From Panagrolaimus kolymaensis (lineage: Eukaryota; Nematoda; Chromadorea; Rhabditida; Panagrolaimidae), in NCBI GenBank assembly GCA_028622995.1, contig JAJQJQ010000047.1, forward strand, positions 1,798,001 through 1,862,000: a stretch of 64,000 nt of DNA, given 5' to 3'. A program made the translations under genes and the position numbers. The notes below the pieces were generated by a model. The model worked only from the letters and a program-made list of their open reading frames with translations, made no database searches and was not told where the DNA came from. This document shows positions 25,479 to 39,052 of this stretch, piece after piece (within the stretch, counting starts at the first letter, position 1; every line of letters begins with the position of its first letter).

Positions 25479-27344
25479 AAAGAAAGGCAATGCAATCAGA
25501 AAATCATATTTTTGAAGCCTTTAAATTCAATCGGGATCCATGTAATAAATATTATCGATTTTTTAATTTATTATTTTAAATTTTGTCTGAATCATTCAAC
25601 CTCAAGAAAGGCAATGCAATCAGAAAATCATTTTTTTGTAGCCTTTAAATTCAATCGGGATCCATGTAATAAATATTATCGATTTTTTAATTTATTATTT
25701 TAAATTTTGTCTGAATCATTCTACCTCAAGAAAGGCAATGCAATCAGAAAATCATTTTTTTGAAGCCTTTAAATTCAATCTGGATCCAAGTCAGGAATAT
25801 TTGCTAATTATTTAATTTATTATTTTATATTTTGTCTGAAAAATTGTACCTAAAGAAAGGCAATGCAATCAGAAAATCATTTTTTTGTAGCCTTTAAATT
25901 CAATCGGGATCCATGTAATAAATATTATCGATTTTTTAATTTATTATTTTAAATTTTGTCTGAATCATTCTACCTCAAGAAAGGCAATGCAATCAGAAAA
26001 TCATTTTTTTGAAGCCTTTAAATTCAATCTGGATCCAAGTCAGGAATATTTGCTAATTATTTAATTTATTATTTTATATTTTGTCTGAAAAATTGTACCT
26101 AAAGAAAGGCAATGCAATCAGAAAATCATTTTTTTGTAGCCTTTAAATTCAATCGGGATCCATGTAATAAATATTATCGATTTTTTAATTTATTATTTTA
26201 AATTTTGTCTGAATCATTCTACCTCATGAAAGGCAATGCAATCAGAAAATCATTTTTTTGAAGCCTTTAAATTCAATCTGGATCCAAGTCAGGAATATTT
26301 GCTAATTATTTAATTTATTATTTTATATTTTGTCTGAAAAATTGTACCTAAAGAAAGGCAATGCAATCAGAAAATCATTTTTTTGAAGCCTTTAAATTCA
26401 ATCTGGATCCAAGTCAGGAATATTTGCTAATTATTTAATTTATTATTTTATATTTTGTCTTAAAAATTGTACCTAAAGAAAGGCAATGCAATCAGAAAAT
26501 CATTTTTTTGTAGCCTTTAAATTCAATCGGGATCCATGTAATAAATATTATCGATTTTTTAATTTATTATTTTAAATTTTGTCTGAAACATGGTACCTAA
26601 AGAAAGGCAATGCAATCAGAAAATCATATTTTTGAAGCCTTTAAATTCAATCGGGATCCATGTAATAAATATTATCGATTTTTTAATTTATTATTTTAAA
26701 TTTTGTCTGAATCATTCAACCTCAAGAAAGGCAATGCAATCAGAAAATCATTTTTTTGTAGCCTTTAAATTCAATCGGGATCCATGTAATAAATATTATC
26801 GATTTTTTAATTTATTATTTTAAATTTTGTCTGAAACATGGTACCTAAAGAAAGGCAATGCAATCAGAAAATCATATTTTTGAAGCCTTTAAATTCAATC
26901 TGGATCCAAGTCAGGAATATTTGCTAATTATTTAATTTATTATTTTATATTTTGTCTTAAAAATTGTACCTAAAGAAAGGCAATGCAATCAGAAAATCAT
27001 TTTTTTGTAGCCTTTAAATTCAATCGGGATCCATGTAATAAATATTATCGATTTTTTAATTTATTATTTTAAATTTTGTCTGAAACATGGTACCTAAAGA
27101 AAGGCAATGCAATCAGAAAATCATATTTTTGAAGCCTTTAAATTCAATCTGGATCCAAGTCAGGAATATTTGCTAATTATTTAATTTATTATTTTATATT
27201 TTGTCTTAAAAATTGTACCTAAAGAAAGGCAATGCAATCAGAAAATCATTTTTTTGTAGCCTTTAAATTCAATCGGGATCCATGTAATAAATATTATCGA
27301 TTTTTTAATTTATTATTTTAAATTTTGTCTGAAACATGGTACCT
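25479..27344 (+). repeat. 9-mer (1,120 bp) duplication and 249-bp A-B dimers
   Basis: KpnI junctions starting at 25470 and 26590 are 1,120 bp apart (nine monomers). The rare CTCATGAAAGG mark at 25101 and 26221 shows the same offset, so the duplicated segment overlaps this interval. From 26847 to 27344 there are two A-B dimers of 249 bp, each with a KpnI junction and TATTTTT variant in A, then a GTCTTAAAAATTG junction before B. A third dimer of this kind begins at 27593. Confidence 0.8.
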
Positions 27345-29580
27345 AAAGAAAGGCAATGCAATCAGAAAATCATATTTTTGAAGCCTTTAAATTCAATCGG
27401 GATCCATGTAATAAATATTATCGATTTTTTAATTTATTATTTTAAATTTTGTCTGAATCATTCAACCTCAAGAAAGGCAATGCAATCAGAAAATCATTTT
27501 TTTGTAGCCTTTAAATTCAATCGGGATCCATGTAATAAATATTATCGATTTTTTAATTTATTATTTTAAATTTTGTCTGAAACATGGTACCTAAAGAAAG
27601 GCAATGCAATCAGAAAATCATATTTTTGAAGCCTTTAAATTCAATCTGGATCCAAGTCAGGAATATTTGCTAATTATTTAATTTATTATTTTATATTTTG
27701 TCTTAAAAATTGTACCTAAAGAAAGGCAATGCAATCAGAAAATCATTTTTTTGTAGCCTTTAAATTCAATCGGGATCCATGTAATAAATATTATCGATTT
27801 TTTAATTTATTATTTTAAATTTTGTCTTAAACATGGTACCTAAAGAAAGGCAATGCAATCAGAAAATCACTTTTTTGTAGCCTTTAAATTCAATCGGGAT
27901 CCATGTAATAAATATTATCGATTTTTTAATTTATTATTTTAAATTTTGTCTGAAACATGGTACCTAAAGAAAGGCAATGCAATCAGAAAATCATATTTTT
28001 GAAGCCTTTAAATTCAATCGGGATCCAAGTCAGGAATATTTGCTAATTATATAATTTATTATTTTATATTTTGTCTGAAACATTGTACCTAAAGAAAGGC
28101 AATGCAATCAGAAAATCATTTTTTTGTAGCCTTTAAATTCAATCGGGATCCATGTAATAAATATTATCGATTTTTTAATTTATTATTTTAAGTTTTGTCT
28201 GAAACATGGTACCTAAAGAAAGACAATGCAATCAGAAAATCATTTTTTTGTAGCCTTTAAATTCAATCGGGATCCAAGTCAGGAATATTTGCTAATTATA
28301 TAATTTATTATTTTATATTTTGTCTGAAACATTGTACCTAAAGAAAGGCAATGCAATCAGAAAATCATTTTTTTGTAGCCTTTAAATTCAATCGGGATCC
28401 ATGTAATAAATATTATCGATTTTTTAATTTATTATTTTAAGTTTTGTCTGAAACATGGTACCTAAAGAAAGGCAATGCAATCAGAAAATCACTTTTTTGT
28501 AGCCTTTAAATTCAATCGGGATCCATGTAATAAATATTATCGATTTTTTAATTTATTATTTTAAATTTTGTCTGAATCATTCTACCTCAAGAAAGGCAAT
28601 GCAATCAGAAAATCATTTTTTTGTAGCCTTTAAATTCAATCGGGATCCATGTAATAAATATTATCGATTTTTTAATTTATTATTTTAAGTTTTGTCTGAA
28701 ACATGGTACCTAAAGAAAGGCAATGCAATCAGAAAATCATATTTTTGAAGCCTTTAAATTCAATCGGGATCCATGTAATAAATATTATCGATTTTTTAAT
28801 TTATTATTTTAAATTTTGTCTGAATCATTCTACCTCAAGAAAGGCAATGCAATCAGAAAATCATTTTTTTGTAGCCTTTAAATTCAATCGGGATCCATGT
28901 AATAAATATTATCGATTTTTTAATTTATTATTTTAAATTTTGTCTGAATCATTCTACCTCAAGAAAGGCAATGCAATCAGAAAATCATTTTTTTGAAGCC
29001 TTTAAATTCAATCTGGATCCAAGTCAGGAATATTTGCTAATTATTTAATTTATTATTTTATATTTTGTCTGAAAAATTGTACCTAAAGAAAGGCAATGCA
29101 ATCAGAAAATCATTTTTTTGTAGCCTTTAAATTCAATCGGGATCCATGTAATAAATATTATCGATTTTTTAATTTATTATTTTAAGTTTTGTCTGAAACA
29201 TGGTACCTAAAGAAAGGCAATGCAATCAGAAAATCACTTTTTTGTAGCCTTTAAATTCAATCGGGATCCATGTAATAAATATTATCGATTTTTTAATTTA
29301 TTATTTTAAATTTTGTCTGAATCATTCTACCTCAAGAAAGGCAATGCAATCAGAAAATCATTTTTTTGTAGCCTTTAAATTCAATCGGGATCCATGTAAT
29401 AAATATTATCGATTTTTTAATTTATTATTTTAAGTTTTGTCTGAAACATGGTACCTAAAGAAAGGCAATGCAATCAGAAAATCATATTTTTGAAGCCTTT
29501 AAATTCAATCGGGATCCATGTAATAAATATTATCGATTTTTTAATTTATTATTTTAAATTTTGTCTGAATCATTCTACCT
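27345..29580 (+). repeat. B-rich block with 745-bp (six-mer) period
   Basis: B monomers predominate, including a run of five B between about 28.3 and 28.9 kb. The KpnI junctions starting at 28703 and 29448 are 745 bp apart (six monomers: five B, one A). The rare TTTTAAGTTTTG variant appears repeatedly (near 28191, 28440, 28688, 29186 and 29433), always just before a KpnI junction. One copy reads GAAAGACAATGC near 28220. Nothing but satellite is seen. Confidence 0.75.
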
Positions 29581-32070
29581 CAAGAAAGGCAATGCAATCA
29601 GAAAATCATTTTTTTGTAGCCTTTAAATTCAATCGGGATCCATGTAATAAATATTATCGATTTTTTAATTTATTATTTTAAATTTTGTCTGAATCATTCT
29701 ACCTCAAGAAAGGCAATGCAATCAGAAAATCATTTTTTTGAAGCCTTTAAATTCAATCTGGATCCAAGTCAGGAATATTTGCTAATTATTTAATTTATTA
29801 TTTTATATTTTGTCTGAAAAATTGTACCTAAAGAAAGGCAATGCAATCAGAAAATCATTTTTTTGTAGCCTTTAAATTCAATCGGGATCCATGTAATAAA
29901 TATTATCGATTTTTTAATTTATTATTTTAAATTTTGTCTGAATCATTCTACCTCAAGAAAGGCAATGCAATCAGAAAATCATTTTTTTGAAGCCTTTAAA
30001 TTCAATCTGGATCCAAGTCAGGAATATTTGCTAATTATTTAATTTATTATTTTATATTTTGTCTGAAAAATTGTACCTAAAGAAAGGCAATGCAATCAGA
30101 AAATCATTTTTTTGAAGCCTTAAAATTCAATCTGGATCCAAGTCAGGAATATTTGCTAATTATTTAATTTATTATTTTATATTTTGTCTGAAAAATTGTA
30201 CCTAAAGAAAGCCAATGCAATCAGAAAATCACTTTTTTGAAGCCTTTAAATTCAATCGGGATCCAAGTCAGGAATATTTGCTAATTATTTAATTTATTAT
30301 TTTATATTTTGTCTGAAACATTGTACCTAAAGAAAGGCAATGCAATCAGAAAATCATTTTTTTGTAGCCTTTAAATTCAATCGGGATCCAAGTCAGGAAT
30401 ATTTGCTAATTATTTAATTTATTATTTTATATTTTGTCTGAAACATTGTACCTAAAGAAAGGCAATGCAATCAGAAAATCATTTTTTTGAAGCCTTTAAA
30501 TTCAATCTGGATCCAAGTCAGGAATATTTGCTAATTATTTATTTTTTTATTTTATATTTTGTCTGAAACATTCTACCTCAAGAAAGGCAATGCAATCAGA
30601 AAATCATTTTTTTGAAGCCTTTAAATTCAATCTGGATCCAAGTCAGGAATATTTGCTAATTATTTAATTTATTATTTTATATTTATCTGAAAAATTGTAC
30701 CTAAAGAAAGGCAATGCAATCAGAAAATCACTTTTTTGAAGCCTTTAAATTCAATCGGGATCCAAGTCATGAATATTTGCTAATTATTTAATTTATTATT
30801 TTATATTTTGTCTGGAAAATTGTACCTAAAGAAAGGCAATGCAATCAGAAAATCATTTTTTTGTAGCCTTTAAATTCATTCGGGATCCATGTAATAAATA
30901 TTATCGATTTTTTAATTTATTATTTTAAATTTTGTCTGAATCATTCTACCTCAAGAAAGGCAATGCAATCAGAAAATCATTTTTTTGTAGCCTTTAAATT
31001 CAATCGGGATCCATGTAATAAATATTATCGATTTTTTAATTTATTATTTTAAATTTTGTCTGAAACATGGTACCTAAAGAAAGGCAATGCAATCAGAAAA
31101 TCATTTTTTTGTAGCCTTTAAATTCAATCGGGATCCATGTAATAAATATTATCGATTTTTTAATTTATTATTTTAAATTTTGTCTGAATCATTCTACCTC
31201 AAGAAAGGCAATGCAATCAGAAAATCATTTTTTTGTAGCCTTTAAATTCAATCGGGATCCATGTAATAAATATTATCGATTTTTTAATTTATTATTTTAA
31301 ATTTTGTCTGAATCATTCTACCTCAAGAAAGGCAATGCAATCAGAAAATCATTTTTTTGAAGCCTTTAAATTCAATCTGGATCCAAGTCAGGAATATTTG
31401 CTAATTATTTAATTTATTATTTTATATTTTGTCTGAAAAATTGTACCTAAAGAAAGGCAATGCAATCAGAAAATCATTTTTTTGTAGCCTTTAAATTCAA
31501 TCGGGATCCATGTAATAAATATTATCGATTTTTTAATTTATTATTTTAAATTTTGTCTGAATCATTCTACCTCAAGAAAGGCAATGCAATCAGAAAATCA
31601 TTTTTTTGAAGCCTTTAAATTCAATCTGGATCCAAGTCAGGAATATTTGCTAATTATTTAATTTATTATTTTATATTTTGTCTGAAAAATTGTACCTAAA
31701 GAAAGGCAATGCAATCAGAAAATCATTTTTTTGAAGCCTTTAAATTCAATCTGGATCCAAGTCAGGAATATTTGCTAATTATTTAATTTATTATTTTATA
31801 TTTTGTCTGAAAAATTGTACCTAAAGAAAGGCAATGCAATCAGAAAATCATTTTTTTGTAGCCTTTAAATTCAATCGGGATCCATGTAATAAATATTATC
31901 GATTTTTTAATTTATTATTTTAAATTTTGTCTGAATCATTCTACCTAAAGAAAAGCAATGCAATCAGAAAATCATTTTTTTGTAGCCTTTAAATTCAATC
32001 GGGATCCATGTAATAAATATTATCGATTTTTTAATTTATTATTTTAAATTTTGTCTGAATCATTCTACCT
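29581..32070 (+). repeat. 20-monomer block (2,490 bp), first copy
   Basis: This unit repeats at 32071-34310. Shared rare marks are GCCTTAAAATTC (30121 and 32611), GAAAGCCAATGC (30211 and 32701, offset 2,490), the shortened ATTTATCTG junction (30681 and 33046), AATTCATTCGGG (30876 and 33241, offset 2,365) and GAAAAGCAATGC (31951 and 34191, offset 2,240). The stepwise offset drop of 125 bp twice shows that the second copy has two A monomers fewer. Confidence 0.85.
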
Positions 32071-34310
32071 CAAGAAAGGCAATGCAATCAGAAAATCATT
32101 TTTTTGTAGCCTTTAAATTCAATCGGGATCCATGTAATAAATATTATCGATTTTTTAATTTATTATTTTAAATTTTGTCTGAATCATTCTACCTCAAGAA
32201 AGGCAATGCAATCAGAAAATCATTTTTTTGAAGCCTTTAAATTCAATCTGGATCCAAGTCAGGAATATTTGCTAATTATTTAATTTATTATTTTATATTT
32301 TGTCTGAAAAATTGTACCTAAAGAAAGGCAATGCAATCAGAAAATCATTTTTTTGTAGCCTTTAAATTCAATCGGGATCCATGTAATAAATATTATCGAT
32401 TTTTTAATTTATTATTTTAAATTTTGTCTGAATCATTCTACCTCAAGAAAGGCAATGCAATCAGAAAATCATTTTTTTGAAGCCTTTAAATTCAATCTGG
32501 ATCCAAGTCAGGAATATTTGCTAATTATTTAATTTATTATTTTATATTTTGTCTGAAAAATTGTACCTAAAGAAAGGCAATGCAATCAGAAAATCATTTT
32601 TTTGAAGCCTTAAAATTCAATCTGGATCCAAGTCAGGAATATTTGCTAATTATTTAATTTATTATTTTATATTTTGTCTGAAAAATTGTACCTAAAGAAA
32701 GCCAATGCAATCAGAAAATCACTTTTTTGAAGCCTTTAAATTCAATCGGGATCCAAGTCAGGAATATTTGCTAATTATTTAATTTATTATTTTATATTTT
32801 GTCTGAAACATTGTACCTAAAGAAAGGCAATGCAATCAGAAAATCATTTTTTTGAAGCCTTTAAATTCAATCTGGATCCAAGTCAGGAATATTTGCTAAT
32901 TATTTATTTTTTTATTTTATATTTTGTCTGAAACATTCTACCTCAAGAAAGGCAATGCAATCAGAAAATCATTTTTTTGAAGCCTTTAAATTCAATCTGG
33001 ATCCAAGTCAGGAATATTTGCTAATTATTTAATTTATTATTTTATATTTATCTGAAAAATTGTACCTAAAGAAAGGCAATGCAATCAGAAAATCACTTTT
33101 TTGAAGCCTTTAAATTCAATCGGGATCCAAGTCATGAATATTTGCTAATTATTTAATTTATTATTTTATATTTTGTCTGGAAAATTGTACCTAAAGAAAG
33201 GCAATGCAATCAGAAAATCATTTTTTTGTAGCCTTTAAATTCATTCGGGATCCATGTAATAAATATTATCGATTTTTTAATTTATTATTTTAAATTTTGT
33301 CTGAATCATTCTACCTCAAGAAAGGCAATGCAATCAGAAAATCATTTTTTTGTAGCCTTTAAATTCAATCGGGATCCATGTAATAAATATTATCGATTTT
33401 TTAATTTATTATTTTAAATTTTGTCTGAAACATGGTACCTAAAGAAAGGCAATGCAATCAGAAAATCATTTTTTTGTAGCCTTTAAATTCAATCGGGATC
33501 CATGTAATAAATATTATCGATTTTTTAATTTATTATTTTAAATTTTGTCTGAATCATTCTACCTCAAGAAAGGCAATGCAATCAGAAAATCATTTTTTTG
33601 TAGCCTTTAAATTCAATCGGGATCCATGTAATAAATATTATCGATTTTTTAATTTATTATTTTAAATTTTGTCTGAATCATTCTACCTCAAGAAAGGCAA
33701 TGCAATCAGAAAATCATTTTTTTGAAGCCTTTAAATTCAATCTGGATCCAAGTCAGGAATATTTGCTAATTATTTAATTTATTATTTTATATTTTGTCTG
33801 AAAAATTGTACCTAAAGAAAGGCAATGCAATCAGAAAATCATTTTTTTGTAGCCTTTAAATTCAATCGGGATCCATGTAATAAATATTATCGATTTTTTA
33901 ATTTATTATTTTAAATTTTGTCTGAATCATTCTACCTCAAGAAAGGCAATGCAATCAGAAAATCATTTTTTTGAAGCCTTTAAATTCAATCTGGATCCAA
34001 GTCAGGAATATTTGCTAATTATTTAATTTATTATTTTATATTTTGTCTGAAAAATTGTACCTAAAGAAAGGCAATGCAATCAGAAAATCATTTTTTTGTA
34101 GCCTTTAAATTCAATCGGGATCCATGTAATAAATATTATCGATTTTTTAATTTATTATTTTAAATTTTGTCTGAATCATTCTACCTAAAGAAAAGCAATG
34201 CAATCAGAAAATCATTTTTTTGTAGCCTTTAAATTCAATCGGGATCCATGTAATAAATATTATCGATTTTTTAATTTATTATTTTAAATTTTGTCTGAAT
34301 CATTCTACCT
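32071..34310 (+). repeat. 18-monomer block (2,240 bp), second copy
   Basis: This is the right-hand partner of the block at 29581-32070. It has the same sequence of rare variants but lacks two A monomers, one near 32.8 kb (an A copy with GTAGCC and a GAAACATTG junction in the first copy) and one before 34.2 kb. Its final B monomer, with GAAAAGC, also begins the next duplicated segment. Confidence 0.85.
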
Positions 34311-36058
34311 CAAGAAAGGCAATGCAATCAGAAAATCATTTTTTTGAAGCCTTTAAATTCAATCTGGATCCAAGTCAGGAATATTTGCTAATTATTTAAT
34401 TTATTATTTTATATTTTGTCTGAAAAATTGTACCTAAAGAAAGGCAATGCAATCAGAAAATCATTTTTTTGAAGCCTTTAAATTCAATCTGGATCCAAGT
34501 CAGGAATATTTGCTAATTATTTAATTTATTATTTTATATTTTTTCTGAAAAATTGTACCTAAAGAAAGGCAATGCAATCAGAAAATCATTTTTTTGAAGC
34601 CTTTAAATTCAATCTGGATCCAAGTCAGGAATATTTGCTAATTATTTAATTTATTATTTTTTATTTTGTCTGAAAAATTGTACCTAAAGAAAGGCAATGC
34701 AATCAGAAAATCATTTTTTTGTAGCCTTTAAATTCAATCGGGATCCATGAAATAAATATTATCGATTTTTTAATTTATTATTTTAAATTTTGTCTGAATC
34801 ATTCTACCTAAAGAAAGGCAATGCAATCAGAAAATCATTTTTTTGAAGCCTTTAAATTCAATCTGGATCCAAGTCAGGAATATTTGCTAATTATTTAATT
34901 TATTATTTTATATTTTGTCTGAAAAATTGTACCTAAAGAAAGGCAATGCAATCAGAAAATCACTTTTTTGAAGCCTTTAAATTCAATCGGGATCCAAGTC
35001 AGGAATATTTGCTAATTATTTAATTTATTATTTTATATTTTGTCTGAAACATTGTACCTAAAGAAAGGCAATGCAATCAGAAAATCATTTTTTTGTAGCC
35101 TTTAAATTCAATCGGGATCCAAGTCAGGAATATTTGCTAATTATTTAATTTATTATTTTATATTTTGTCTGAAACATTGTACCTAAAGAAAGGCAATGCA
35201 ATCAGAAAATCATTTTTTTGAAGCCTTTAAATTCAATCTGGATCCAAGTCAGGAATATTTGCTAATTATTTATTTTTTTATTTTATATTTTGTCTGAAAC
35301 ATTCTACCTCAAGAAAGGCAATGCAATCAGAAAATCATTTTTTTGAAGCCTTTAAATTCAATCTGGATCCAAGTCAGGAATATTTGCTAATTATTTAATT
35401 TATTATTTTATATTTTGTCTGAAAAATTGTACCTAAAGAAAGGCAATGCAATCAGAAAATCATTTTTTTGTAGCCTTTAAATTCAATCGGGATCCATGTA
35501 ATAAATATTATCGATTTTTTAATTTATTATTTTAAATTTTGTCTGAATCATTCTACCTAAAGAAAGGCAATGCAATCAGAAAATCATTTTTTTGAAGCCT
35601 TTAAATTCAATCTGGATCCAAGTCAGGAATATTTGCTAATTATTTAATTTATTATTTTATATTTTGTCTGAAAAATTGTACCTAAAGAAAGGCAATGCAA
35701 TCAGAAAATCACTTTTTTGAAGCCTTTAAATTCAATCTGGATCCAAGTCAGGAATATTTGCTAATTATTTAATTTATTATTTTATATTTTGTCTGAAAAA
35801 TTGTACCTAAAGAAAGGCAATGCAATCAGAAAATCATTTTTTTGAAGCCTTTAAATTCAATCTGGATCCAAGTCAGGAATATTTGCTAATTATTTAATTT
35901 ATTATTTTATATTTTGTCTGAAAAATTGTACCTAAAGAAAGGCAATGCAATCAGAAAATCATTTTTTTGTAGCCTTTAAATTCAATCGGGATCCATGTAA
36001 TAAATATTATCGATTTTTTAATTTATTATTTTAAATTTTGTCTGAATCATTCTACCTA
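34187..36058 (+). repeat. Segment repeated 2,994 bp downstream, first copy
   Basis: Four independent rare marks recur at a constant offset of 2,994 bp (24 monomers). They are GAAAAGC (34191 and 37185), TATTTTTTCTG (34541 and 37535 for its TTTTCTG), TTATTATTTTTTATTTTG (34651 and 37645) and CCATGAAATAAAT (34747 and 37741). The offset still holds at the B junction near 36041 and 39035. The copies differ at some monomers, for example a GTAG/CGGG A copy here against a GAAG/CTGG one in the second copy. Confidence 0.85.
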
Positions 36059-37180
36059 AAGAAAGGCAATGCAATCAGAAAATCATTTTTTTGAAGCCTT
36101 TAAATTCAATCTGGATCCAAGTCAGGAATATTTGCTAATTATTTAATTTATTATTTTATATTTTGTCTGAAAAATTGTACCTAAAGAAAGGCAATGCAAT
36201 CAGAAAATCATTTTTTTGAAGCCTTTAAATTCAATCGGGATCCAAGTCAGGAATATTTGCTAATTATTTAATTTATTATTTTATATTTTGTCTGAAAAAT
36301 TGTACCTAAAGAAAGGCAATGCAATCAGAAAATCATTTTTTTGAAGCCTTTAAATTCAATCTGGATCCAAGTCAGGAATATTTGCTAATTATTTAATTTA
36401 TTATTTTATATTTTGTCTGAAAAATTGTACCTAAAGAAAGGCAATGCAATCAGAAAATCACTTTTTTGAAGCCTTTAAATTCAATCGGGATCCAAGTCAG
36501 GAATATTTGCTAATTATTTAATTTATTATTTTATATTTTGTCTGAAACATTGTACCTAAAGAAAGGCAATGCAATCAGAAAATCATTTTTTTGTAGCCTT
36601 TAAATTCAATCGGGATCCAAGTCAGGAATATTTGCTAATTATTTAATTTATTATTTTATATTTTGTCTGAAACATTGTACCTAAAGAAAGGCAATGCAAT
36701 CAGAAAATCATTTTTTTGAAGCCTTTAAATTCAATCTGGATCCAAGTCAGGAATATTTGCTAATTATTTATTTTTTTATTTTATATTTTGTCTGAAACAT
36801 TCTACCTCAAGAAAGGCAATGCAATCAGAAAATCATTTTTTTGAAGCCTTTAAATTCAATCTGAATCCAAGTCAGGAATATTTGCTAATTATTTAATTTA
36901 TTATTTTATATTTATCTGAAAAATTGTACCTAAAGAAAGGCAATGCAATCAGAAAATCACTTTTTTGAAGCCTTTAAATTCAATCTGGATCCAAGTCAGG
37001 AATATTTGCTAATTATTTAATTTATTATTTTATATTTTGTCTGGAAAATTGTACCTAAAGAAAGGCAATGCAATCAGAAAATCATTTTTTTGTAGCCTTT
37101 AAATTCAATCGGGATCCATGTAATAAATATTATCGATTTTTTAATTTATTATTTTAAATTTTGTCTGAATCATTCTACCT

Positions 37181-39052
37181 AAAGAAAAGCAATGCAATCA
37201 GAAAATCATTTTTTTGTAGCCTTTAAATTCAATCGGGATCCATGTAATAAATATTATCGATTTTTTAATTTATTATTTTAAATTTTGTCTGAATCATTCT
37301 ACCTCAAGAAAGGCAATGCAATCAGAAAATCATTTTTTTGAAGCCTTTAAATTCAATCTGGATCCAAGTCAGGAATATTTGCTAATTATTTAATTTATTA
37401 TTTTATATTTTGTCTGAAAAATTGTACCTAAAGAAAGGCAATGCAATCAGAAAATCATTTTTTTGAAGCCTTTAAATTCAATCTGGATCCAAGTCAGGAA
37501 TATTTGCTAATTATTTAATTTATTATTTTATATTTTTTCTGAAAAATTGTACCTAAAGAAAGGCAATGCAATCAGAAAATCATTTTTTTGAAGCCTTTAA
37601 ATTCAATCTGGATCCAAGTCAGGAATATTTGCTAATTATTTAATTTATTATTTTTTATTTTGTCTGAAAAATTGTACCTAAAGAAAGGCAATGCAATCAG
37701 AAAATCATTTTTTTGTAGCCTTTAAATTCAATCGGGATCCATGAAATAAATATTATCGATTTTTTAATTTATTATTTTAAATTTTGTCTGAATCATTCTA
37801 CCTAAAGAAAGGCAATGCAATCAGAAAATCATTTTTTTGAAGCCTTTAAATTCAATCTGGATCCAAGTCAGGAATATTTGCTAATTATTTAATTTATTAT
37901 TTTATATTTTGTCTGAAAAATTGTACCTAAAGAAAGGCAATGCAATCAGAAAATCACTTTTTTGAAGCCTTTAAATTCAATCGGAATCCAAGTCAGGAAT
38001 ATTTGCTAATTATTTAATTTATTATTTTATATTTTGTCTGAAACATTGTACCTAAAGAAAGGCAATGCAATCAGAAAATCATTTTTTTGAAGCCTTTAAA
38101 TTCAATCTGGATCCAAGTCAGGAATATTTGCTAATTATTTAATTTATTATTTTATATTTTGTCTGAAAAATTGTACCTAAAGAAAGGCAATGCAATCAGA
38201 AAATCATTTTTTTGAAGCCTTTAAATTCAATCTGGATCCAAGTCAGGAATATTTGCTAATTATTTATTTTTTTATTTTATATTTTGTCTGAAACATTCTA
38301 CCTCAAGAAAGGCAATGCAATCAGAAAATCATTTTTTTGAAGCCTTTAAATTCAATCTGGATCCAAGTCAGGAATATTTGCTAATTATTTAATTTATTAT
38401 TTTATATTTTGTCTGAAAAATTGTACCTAAAGAAAGGCAATGCAATCAGAAAATCATTTTTTTGTAGCCTTTAAATTCAATCGGGATCCATGTAATAAAT
38501 ATTATCGATTTTTTAATTTATTATTTTAAATTTTGTATGAATCATTCTACCTAAAGAAAGGCAATGCAATCAGAAAATCATTTTTTTGAAGCCTTTAAAT
38601 TCAATCTGGATCCAAGTCAGGAATATTTGCTAATTATTTAATTTATTATTTTATATTTTGTCTGAAAAATTGTACCTAAAGAAAGGCAATGCAATCAGAA
38701 AATCACTTTTTTGAAGCCTTTAAATTCAATCTGGATCCAAGTCAGGAATATTTGCTAATTATTTAATTTATTATTTTATATTTTGTCTGAAAAATTGTAC
38801 CTAAAGAAAGGCAATGCAATCAGAAAATCATTTTTTTGAAGCCTTTAAATTCAATCTGGATCCAAGTCAGGAATATTTGCTAATTATTTAATTTATTATT
38901 TTATATTTTGTCTGAAAAATTGTACCTAAAGAAAGGCAATGCAATCAGAAAATCATTTTTTTGTAGCCTTTAAATTCAATCGGGATCCATGTAATAAATA
39001 TTATCGATTTTTTAATTTATTATTTTAAATTTTGTCTGAATCATTCTACCTA
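37181..39052 (+). repeat. Segment repeated from 34187, second copy
   Basis: This is the partner of 34187-36058 at offset 2,994 bp. It carries private changes: a lost BamHI site at 37984 (GAATCC), and GTATGAATC in place of GTCTGAATC near 38536. Beyond about 39.05 kb the match breaks, and markers reappear at larger offsets (the ATTTATCTG junction is 3,492 bp apart, at 36910 and 40402), so monomers were gained on the right. Confidence 0.8.
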
